Positions 55,801 to 64,000 of a stretch of 64,000 nucleotides of DNA are shown here, piece by piece. The notes beneath the pieces are model-generated. The model was not told the origin of the DNA and did no database searches. It saw only the letters and a list, made by a program, of their open reading frames with translations. Numbering within the stretch: the first letter of the stretch is position 1; every line of letters starts with the position of its first letter. The translations under genes were made by a program, and so were the position numbers. Source of the DNA: Algoriphagus yeomjeoni. Lineage in GTDB: Bacteria > Bacteroidota > Bacteroidia > Cytophagales > Cyclobacteriaceae. The stretch lies in contig NZ_QLLK01000006.1 in NCBI RefSeq assembly GCF_003259505.1, positions 62,001 through 126,000 of the forward strand, in the 5' to 3' direction.

Positions 55801-56583
55801 ATGTCTAATAAATTACCTGGAATCAAACTTTTTGATCTAACAGGAAAAGCAGCAATCATCACAGGAGGCTCCAAAGGACTCGGTCTAGCTATGGCCGAAG
55901 GGCTAGCTTCTGCCGGCGCAAATGTGATGCTGGTCAGTAGAACACTCAAAGAAGGAGAGGAATCTGCCAAGAGAATTGCCAAACTTTACAGTGTGAAGGC
56001 AATTGCTTTTGAAGCGGATGTGGTGAACAAAGAGCAGACAGAAGCGATGGCAAAAGCTGCTTTCGATGCTTTTGGAAGGATAGATGTCTTGATTAACTCC
56101 GCTGGAATCAATATTCGAGGTGCAATAGATGAATTAACCTTAGAAGATTTTCAGAAAGTGATGGACATCAATGTCACTGGAACCTGGCTTTGCTGTAGGG
56201 CTGTAACACCTTACATGAAAGAGGTGAAAAGTGGCAGTATCATTAATTTGGCAAGTACTTTAGGCCTGGTTGGCCTTTCCAATCGTACTCCATATACTTC
56301 CAGCAAAGGTGCTGTGGTTCAGATGACACGGGCGCTAGGATTGGAGTTTGCCCCATTCAATATCAATGTGAATGCAATCTGTCCAGGGCCATTTTTGACA
56401 GAAATGAATCTGCCAATTGCAGAAACGGAAGAAGGAAAGAAATTTATCGTTGGTGCTACAGCACTTGGAAGATGGGGGAGATTGGAAGAAATCCAAGGCG
56501 CTGCCATCTATCTGGCTTCAGATGCTGGAAGCTATATGGTGGGATCCATGCTCACTGTGGATGGGGGATGGACGGCGAGGTGA
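55801..56583 (+). CDS. Short-chain dehydrogenase/reductase (gluconate 5-dehydrogenase-like)
   Basis: 260 residues. The cofactor loop is TGGSKGLGLA (about 21-30), with NSAGIN at 99-104. The catalytic tetrad is Asn124, Ser152, Tyr165 and Lys169 (YTSSK). The PGPFLTEM stretch and DGGWTAR end are typical of classical SDRs acting on sugars or sugar acids. Adjacent oxidoreductase and isomerase genes favour a sugar role. It converges with the DHFR-like gene with a single base between stop codons. Confidence 0.9.
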   Translation: MSNKLPGIKLFDLTGKAAIITGGSKGLGLAMAEGLASAGANVMLVSRTLKEGEESAKRIAKLYSVKAIAFEADVVNKEQTEAMAKAAFDAFGRIDVLINSAGINIRGAIDELTLEDFQKVMDINVTGTWLCCRAVTPYMKEVKSGSIINLASTLGLVGLSNRTPYTSSKGAVVQMTRALGLEFAPFNINVNAICPGPFLTEMNLPIAETEEGKKFIVGATALGRWGRLEEIQGAAIYLASDAGSYMVGSMLTVDGGWTAR

Positions 56584-56584
56584 G

Positions 56585-57118
56585 TTATCTTGATCTGACG
56601 AAATGATTTTGCACCACTTTATCTAAAAATCGGGTTGATTTGATGCATTCAAAGACCAAGCGTTTGGGTAAATCTGTAAACATGGGAATGCCTGACCCCA
56701 GTAATACAGGAATGGTGGTAATGATCATTTCGTCAATTAGATCCTCTTTTAGAAAGCTTTGAATAGTTTTTCCTCCATCGATGTAAAGCTGTTGATATCC
56801 TTTACCATGGATTTCGTCAAGTACTTCTGTGATACTGCCTTTGACAAGAAAGGCTTTGTCTTCTAATCTTTCTGGTATCTCTGTCAGGGAATTACTCCAG
56901 ACGAAAACAGGTTTATTGTAAAACCACTCTCCTTCAAAGCCCGCTACCACCTCAAAGGTATTTCTTCCCATCAGTAATGCGTCGATGCGGGAGGTAAAGT
57001 CATTAAAACCAGTATCGATTTGATCAATTTCCGGAAAAGTAGATAGCCAGTCCAACTCATCGTTTTTTCCTGCAATGAGTCCATCAAGACTGGTGGCTAT
57101 AAATACGCTGTTTTTCAT
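56585..57118 (-). CDS. Dihydrofolate reductase-like / RibD C-terminal domain protein
   Basis: 177 residues of the RibD C-terminal/DHFR-like family, which use NADPH to reduce pterin- or pyrimidine-type substrates. The opening FIATSLDGLIAGKNDELDWL and the GRNTFEVVAGF, YIDGGKTIQSFL and LLGSGIPMF motifs fit this group. It is not the essential folA type. The substrate is unknown. Confidence 0.88.
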   Translation of the reverse strand: MKNSVFIATSLDGLIAGKNDELDWLSTFPEIDQIDTGFNDFTSRIDALLMGRNTFEVVAGFEGEWFYNKPVFVWSNSLTEIPERLEDKAFLVKGSITEVLDEIHGKGYQQLYIDGGKTIQSFLKEDLIDEMIITTIPVLLGSGIPMFTDLPKRLVFECIKSTRFLDKVVQNHFVRSR

Positions 57119-57166
57119 ATTAATCTTTTTTGGAAAAAAGGTGGAGTCAAAATTACCACAAGTCTT

Positions 57167-57889
57167 TTATCCTTGGGCACTTTTGTTTTTAAGTAGGTCG
57201 AGAGATTTCAAAGCATGGACTTTATACCATCCTATTTCACAGGATTCTATGTATTGCTCCAAATCCTCAAAAGTATTTGCACCATCAGTTTTAGCATAAG
57301 CAAGTGTCAAATCACCCATTTTTCTAGCCCAAAACTTATGTCTTTTATTCATAGATCGAACGGTCTCCACTGGATCTCCCAACTTTTCAGGGAATCCATA
57401 TTCATCAATGATTGATTGAATCACTGAGTAGTGTTTTTTATCTAAATCAGTTTCAGTTTCGGAGAGAACATCCATGTAATCGTTGAGAATGTGCAACTTG
57501 GAAATTGGATCTGCATGATGGTGGTTTTTTAGCGCCAGCTCACCCCATTTCTTAGCAACATCATAATTTGTAAGAATGCAATTGCTTCTAATCAATAGAT
57601 TAATAGCTAGAAAATATATGGGAGGGTAGTCATCCGGAGCCATTTTTTCAACCACCATTTCAAAATGGGATATAGCTTGTTTATGTTGCTCCGACATGCA
57701 GTAAATGTGGGCTATTTGATTGTGTTGCTTTATATAGAGGACATCTTCATCATAAGAATCCCGAACTTTCTCAATGTATTCATCGATCAATTCTATTTTA
57801 GCTTCTGCTCCAGAGCCTGCTAGATCTCTGTATAATTTGAGCATAATCTCCGCTGGAAAAAAATCTCTTTGGAGTTGTTCTCGGTTCAT
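57167..57889 (-). CDS. Predicted all-helical (TPR-like) protein, function unknown
   Basis: 240 residues with no signal peptide. Helix pairs such as IAHIYCMSEQHKQAISHFEM and VAKKWGELALKNHHHADPIS suggest TPR-like helices, and the end ESCEIGWYKVHALKSLDLL adds another. I do not recognise a family. It starts 10 bases after an NTF2-like gene and probably shares its transcript. Confidence 0.7.
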   Translation of the reverse strand: MNREQLQRDFFPAEIMLKLYRDLAGSGAEAKIELIDEYIEKVRDSYDEDVLYIKQHNQIAHIYCMSEQHKQAISHFEMVVEKMAPDDYPPIYFLAINLLIRSNCILTNYDVAKKWGELALKNHHHADPISKLHILNDYMDVLSETETDLDKKHYSVIQSIIDEYGFPEKLGDPVETVRSMNKRHKFWARKMGDLTLAYAKTDGANTFEDLEQYIESCEIGWYKVHALKSLDLLKNKSAQG

Positions 57890-57899
57890 TTAGGCAGAA

Positions 57900-58430
57900 T
57901 TACTTTTTCGACAAATATATCTCTGGGATAGGGGCCTCTGGGGATTCCTGCATCCAATAGATATTGATAATCCACCATCTTTCCCCATCGTTTAGGAGTT
58001 GAATGCTGTTGATTCCTCTTGCGAAGGGTTTATCCATTGATTCATGGTTGAAGGAGTCATACGTACTAAAAATCTGTGTAATATTCCCAAAAGTGTCCTC
58101 TGTTCGGTGCGTTTCTTTCTCAAAGAAACCTATATCAACCAGCATTTTTGCTGCTCTGTCAATGTAATCTTGAGGTGACAAAAAAGTAGCGCCAATCACC
58201 CCCGCCTGGTTTTTTCCCGTTGGGATCAACTTTGCATCTGGATGGAATAAGTAGTTGAACAGCTCCCAATTTCGCTCTTCACCTTTTTTGCCAGAAATCA
58301 CCCCATACAGTGTTTCAATTGTGCTGTCAAGTGTCTGAACTTTACTCAGATACTTGTCGTCTAAGGATTGGGCATTCATATTCATCGCAAAAATGAAGAA
58401 TGCAGTTAAAAAGAGTCCTGTTTTTTTCAT
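57900..58430 (-). CDS. Secreted NTF2-like protein
   Basis: 176 residues from ATG 58430; the longer frame upstream would overlap the DUF2207 gene and is rejected because ATG 58430 gives a clean signal peptide (KKTGLFLTAFFIFAMNMNAQ). The rest is an NTF2-like cone: a long helix (TLDSTIETLYGVISG), LFHPDAKLIPTG, YIDRAAKMLVDIGFF and WWIINIYWMQE. The function is unknown. It follows DUF2207 by 22 bases. Confidence 0.78.
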   Translation of the reverse strand: MKKTGLFLTAFFIFAMNMNAQSLDDKYLSKVQTLDSTIETLYGVISGKKGEERNWELFNYLFHPDAKLIPTGKNQAGVIGATFLSPQDYIDRAAKMLVDIGFFEKETHRTEDTFGNITQIFSTYDSFNHESMDKPFARGINSIQLLNDGERWWIINIYWMQESPEAPIPEIYLSKK

Positions 58431-58452
58431 GTTAAGTATGTCTAAATAAAAA

Positions 58453-60147
58453 TTACCAGCTTCCGCCACCACCACCACCGAAGCCACCTCCAGATGAACC
58501 ACCACCACCAGAACCTCCAGAGCTAGATGGGGAACTGACCATGGTGGATTGGGTGGATTTGATGGAATTGTTGAAAGATTTCGAGAAATGATTCATCGTC
58601 ATCATCCTTCCTGTGGAAGAATAATACCAGGTCGGTGGTTGGAGGTTTAGTCCATCGAATTTTTTGGCCCATTTGTCAAACATCCCAAAAGCTAGGGCGT
58701 AGCTCATCGTAGTTTCGAAATAGGTGGGATCTTCCTGCAGTAGCATTTTGAGTTTGTTTTCCTCAGCTACTTTGATGAACTGCTTAAAGCCTTTCAACTC
58801 GGAAAGAATCATAGATCCTTCTTTGTTCTTTTTGATCAAAAACTGGCTCATGATCAGAAGGAATATACCTGAAACACCCGTTACAATGGCTGCAAGAATT
58901 CCCCAGAAAAACAAGAAAGTAGGGACTAGAATGATCATTGATAGTATCAATCCGAAAATGGTGTAATTCTTTATTTTACGGGATTTGTTGACGTAATATA
59001 GTTGGGCAGCATCTTTCAAACTCCCATTTGCGGTACTCATAGTGGTGTAGAATTTTTCCTTGAGACTGCTGACGAGAACTTCTGTTTTGCTGGCAAAGAG
59101 ACCATTGAATAGTTGGCGCTGATATAATGGAGCGTCCGCTTCGATTTCTTTCAATTTGATGAGCTTAGTATCATCTTTGGCAAACCAGCCTTTTTCATCA
59201 ATTTCTTCGATAGTTAAAAAACCTTTGGAAGCCCAAAATGGAATCAAAGAGATAAGATCAACAGTATCTCCAGAGTCATCGATCAAGAAACCTACCATAG
59301 CAGGGTCCATGCCTGGAGGAGGGTAGTAGCTCGTGGTGGTTGTTACATGATCGTCTTTCCCATGCTTTTTCCAGATGGAATAAAAGGCAAAATAAACAAA
59401 TGGAAGAATCAGAGTCCAGCCGAAGTCTGTCCAGAAAGGCCAGAGTGGCTTGATTTCTTTAACGCTTCCCAGTGGTAATTTCAGCAAAACTGTAACGGCT
59501 TCTCCTCCCGAGGATACTACGCCTTCTTTGCTGTTACCCGAGTAGACTCCATTAGCATAGCTGGTCTCAAAATCATCAGTGGGAACATTCGATCCTACGG
59601 TACCTGAATACAAGAAATAATCATCTTGCTGAAGAGTTACTCCATTAGGAAGGTGAACCTGAAAGGCTATTTTATTAAATGGAGCATACCAATCACTCGG
59701 CTTGATATTCCAATAGAATTGGATTGCTTCGGATTCAAAGAGGAAAGCATTCTCAACTTTATACCTGATTTCATATTGCTGCGGACCTTCCAGTGTCACA
59801 TTCGCATCACCGATTTTAATCCGGGCATTATCAGAATATTTTTGTCCAAATGCCGAAGGCGCATCAAATTTGTATCCAGGGACCTCGATTTTACTAAGTT
59901 TCAATTGGCGTTTAACTTGCTGTCCTTCTTCGTTTTGTAAGTCATAAGCCAGCTGAATATCCCTATAGATCCCGTGTTTTGGCACTTCGAAATTAAGGTT
60001 GTATTTCTCCACCACATCGAAGTATCCTTCTTCATGAATTGTAATGTCAACAGTATAGGAAGTGACAGTAAAGTCTTGCGAGTAGACTTCTAGCTGCGCA
60101 AAAAAAAGGAGAAATAGAAAGGCGATTTTTTTCATACTAGTGCTCAT
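58453..60147 (-). CDS. DUF2207 family membrane protein with glycine-rich tail
   Basis: 564 residues (560 if ATG 60135 is used). A signal peptide (KKIAFLFLLFFAQLEVYS) precedes the extracytoplasmic DUF2207 domain (about 20-240), a transmembrane helix (about 248-268), a soluble segment and two further helices (about 405-445), then a C-terminal run of glycine and serine ending in Trp. DUF2207 proteins commonly pair with LemA, and the lemA gene lies upstream on the same strand here. The role is unknown, perhaps membrane stress or protein quality control. Confidence 0.9.
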   Translation of the reverse strand: MSTSMKKIAFLFLLFFAQLEVYSQDFTVTSYTVDITIHEEGYFDVVEKYNLNFEVPKHGIYRDIQLAYDLQNEEGQQVKRQLKLSKIEVPGYKFDAPSAFGQKYSDNARIKIGDANVTLEGPQQYEIRYKVENAFLFESEAIQFYWNIKPSDWYAPFNKIAFQVHLPNGVTLQQDDYFLYSGTVGSNVPTDDFETSYANGVYSGNSKEGVVSSGGEAVTVLLKLPLGSVKEIKPLWPFWTDFGWTLILPFVYFAFYSIWKKHGKDDHVTTTTSYYPPPGMDPAMVGFLIDDSGDTVDLISLIPFWASKGFLTIEEIDEKGWFAKDDTKLIKLKEIEADAPLYQRQLFNGLFASKTEVLVSSLKEKFYTTMSTANGSLKDAAQLYYVNKSRKIKNYTIFGLILSMIILVPTFLFFWGILAAIVTGVSGIFLLIMSQFLIKKNKEGSMILSELKGFKQFIKVAEENKLKMLLQEDPTYFETTMSYALAFGMFDKWAKKFDGLNLQPPTWYYSSTGRMMTMNHFSKSFNNSIKSTQSTMVSSPSSSGGSGGGGSSGGGFGGGGGGSW

Positions 60148-60334
60148 GAACTTGTAAAAACCCCAAAGAAAATGGGAAGGAAAGTTGATCTCTAATCAAT
60201 GAATTGGCGTTCCTTCAATTGTGAAAATCTATTGCCAATAACATAAATACCAAGCTACAATCTGCATTTTGGTGTGCATCGGCCCCCCAGCCCAAAGAAA
60301 GCAATGCAACTTGAATGATTGAGAGAACTAATGT

Positions 60335-60895
60335 TTAATTAAAACTCACTTTGACATTCTCTCGGCTTTCTGGCTCAGCTTCGAAATAATCATAATGCTT
60401 GTAATTGAACATTCCGGCGAAAAGGACACCTGGGAAGCTTTCACCATAGGTATTATTTTCGCGTACTGTGCCATTGTAATATCTTCGGGATCTTTCAAGA
60501 TTTTCTTCTATCTCATTGAGTTTATCCTGTAGCTGTAGGAAGTTGGTATTGGCTTTCAAATCAGGATAAGCTTCACTCAAAGCAAAGATGCTTCTTAGTG
60601 TTTTTTGAAGCTGATTTTCAGCTTGTATTTGTTGGTTGATATCATCTGAAGGTACTGCCATAGCTGAATTTCTAGCTTGGATTACTGCCTCCAAGGTTTC
60701 CTTTTCATGGCTGGCATAACCTTTCACTGTTTCTACCAGATTTGGAATCAAATCATATCTTCTTTTGAGAGCGACGTCAATATTGCTCCAGGCATCTTTA
60801 ACAGTGTTTTTGTTTTTCACAAAACTGTTGAAGATACCGACCAGAAAAACGCCAATCAAAAGCGCTATTCCAATAATAATAAGTAGAGTTACCAT
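60335..60895 (-). CDS. lemA: LemA family protein
   Basis: 186 residues. One N-terminal transmembrane helix (about 3-22) is followed by the LemA helical bundle with YDLIPNLVETVKGYASHEKE (about 47-66) and the ENTYGESFPGVLFA-type C-terminal segment. It is the expected partner of DUF2207, 187 bases downstream. The family function remains unclear. Confidence 0.93.
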   Translation of the reverse strand: MVTLLIIIGIALLIGVFLVGIFNSFVKNKNTVKDAWSNIDVALKRRYDLIPNLVETVKGYASHEKETLEAVIQARNSAMAVPSDDINQQIQAENQLQKTLRSIFALSEAYPDLKANTNFLQLQDKLNEIEENLERSRRYYNGTVRENNTYGESFPGVLFAGMFNYKHYDYFEAEPESRENVKVSFN

Positions 60896-63487
<2,592 letters not shown>

Positions 63488-63513
63488 GCTTAGTTAGTAT
63501 TACTATAGATTTG

Positions 63514-63545
63514 AAAAGGTGGTCTGGAAACGGATCACCTTTTTT
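63514..63545 (+). terminator. Terminator behind katG
   Basis: AAAAGGTG pairs with CACCTTTT, with partial extension by GTC/GAT around TGGAAACG, followed by a T-run. It lies 27 bases after the katG stop. Confidence 0.75.
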
Positions 63546-63550
63546 GTTGT

Positions 63551-63638
63551 AACCGCGGTGGACACTGAGTTTTTCGCAGAGGACACAAATAAAAAAATGA
63601 TTTTTTAGCCACAAAGAGCACGAAGATTCGCAAAGGTT
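63551..63638 (+). repeat. CACAAAGAG/CGCAGAG-type interspersed repeat tract
   Basis: Two related A/G/C-rich tracts lie about 17 bases apart: CGCAGAGGACACAAAT and GCCACAAAGAGCACGAAGAT followed by TCGCAAAGG. Within them a 9-10-base unit (RCRNAGA) recurs. I recall tracts of this type in many bacterial intergenic regions, unverified. It encodes no protein I can support. Confidence 0.55.
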
Positions 63639-63745
63639 ACATTTTATACTTCTGCTATTTTTAGGTTGAGTGCTTCGCAGAGCTAGCTAGCCCGAAACCT
63701 TTCAAAGTAGCTGGTAATCAAATTTAGTTCTGTGAGATATTTTTC

Positions 63746-63899
63746 TCCCATCGGGACAGTTGGTTGGTAGTTGATTGTCACCAGGTTGGGTTTCTTCGTT
63801 CCAGAGGAACGTGTGGTATCAATTCTTGACCAGTCGTTCCTACGGAACGAGCCTCCTTGAGAATATTTTCTTGCTACCGGTCAAGGGTTCCTATGGAAC
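63746..63899 (+). repeat. Array of four short hairpin repeats (63.8 kb array)
   Basis: Inverted repeats with three-base loops: TCCC-ATC-GGGA (63746-63756), CGTTCC-AGA-GGAACG (63797-63811), TCGTTCC-TAC-GGAACGA (63834-63850) and GTTCC-TAT-GGAAC (63887-63899). Centres are 53, 38 and 51 bases apart. The last three share one stem (GTTCC/GGAAC) but differ in loop. An ACCGGT palindrome sits at 63876-63881. The rest of 63488-64000 holds no gene I can support. Confidence 0.7.
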
Positions 63900-64000
63900 T
63901 GGATTCACTAGAGATCTATTATTTCTATTCAAGAGCTTAAAGCCATTTCTTATGTAGGCTGTTTTAATTACTAAGCTTCTTCGAAAAGTCCGGCTTGTGT

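Noticed and set aside
58431..58508. Upstream extension of the NTF2-like gene to a farther start
   Set aside because: It overlaps the end of DUF2207 and would add a valine-rich leader; ATG 58430 gives a standard signal peptide.
63746..63899. CRISPR array
   Set aside because: Repeats are short palindromes with unequal spacing and differing loops, and no cas gene is present; not a CRISPR.
63775..63957. Plus-strand frame of 60 codons at the right end
   Set aside because: It runs straight through the hairpin repeats, with no family features.

Overview
The window looks like a chromosomal segment of a Bacteroidota bacterium, most likely a Cytophagales member of the Algoriphagus/Cyclobacterium type. 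The evidence is an SprA type 9 secretion translocon next to ruvA and maeB, an ECF sigma/FecR/SusC/SusD locus, Bacteroidota-only families (DUF4837, DUF4292, BACON), TTTG-N17-19-TAnnTTTG promoters, and weak or absent Shine-Dalgarno sites. No rRNA, tRNA, CRISPR array, transposase or phage gene was seen. The genus is a guess from gene content.

Region 1 (1-19.5 kb, all minus strand) is housekeeping and cell envelope. Unit A runs DUF4837 lipoprotein, maeB, ruvA, sprA (3' end cut by the left edge). Unit B runs tatA, gatA, a LysM lytic transglycosylase, with a near-ideal promoter before tatA. Unit C runs a TPR protein, a DUF4292 (LolB-like) lipoprotein and an EnvC-type LytM factor. Unit D runs a crotonase and a flippase, again behind a near-ideal promoter.

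Region 2 (19.6-25 kb, plus) holds NADP isocitrate dehydrogenase with a palindromic terminator, then glycosyltransferase, DegT aminotransferase and a DUF819 membrane protein. Region 3 (25-38 kb, plus) is the most notable accessory locus. A sigma factor and FecR anti-sigma control a SusC with an STN signalling domain and a SusD lipoprotein. Two tandem pairs follow, each of an exported RraA-like aldolase and a Tat-exported enolase-superfamily dehydratase, and then a bile-acid/organic-acid symporter. The set reads as a sensing, uptake and periplasmic catabolism pathway for an acidic sugar.

Region 4 (38-51 kb, mostly minus) holds DUF1275, a lipocalin-like protein, a UspA-like protein, an OmpR-type two-component system, small NTF2 and cupin proteins, a CDF metal exporter, a GH5 glucanase lipoprotein (plus strand), a Bcr/CflA exporter, a TMEM175 channel, a sulfatase, a DEAD-box helicase and a membrane-anchored cupin. 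Region 5 (51-57 kb, plus) is a PVC-type dehydrogenase/cytochrome c, a Tat-exported sugar isomerase-like protein, a two-TM protein and an SDR. Region 6 (56.5-61 kb, minus) has a RibD/DHFR-like reductase, a helical protein, an NTF2-like protein, DUF2207 and LemA. Region 7 is katG (plus) followed by about 500 bases of repeats.

Non-coding features worth attention are two arrays of tiny 3-base-loop hairpins (about 49.5 kb and 63.8 kb), a pair of related palindromes behind icd, and several strong terminators. Several genes have no usable ATG (sprA, gatA, the TPR gene, the response regulator), and several others have an ATG or TTG start downstream of the longest reading frame.
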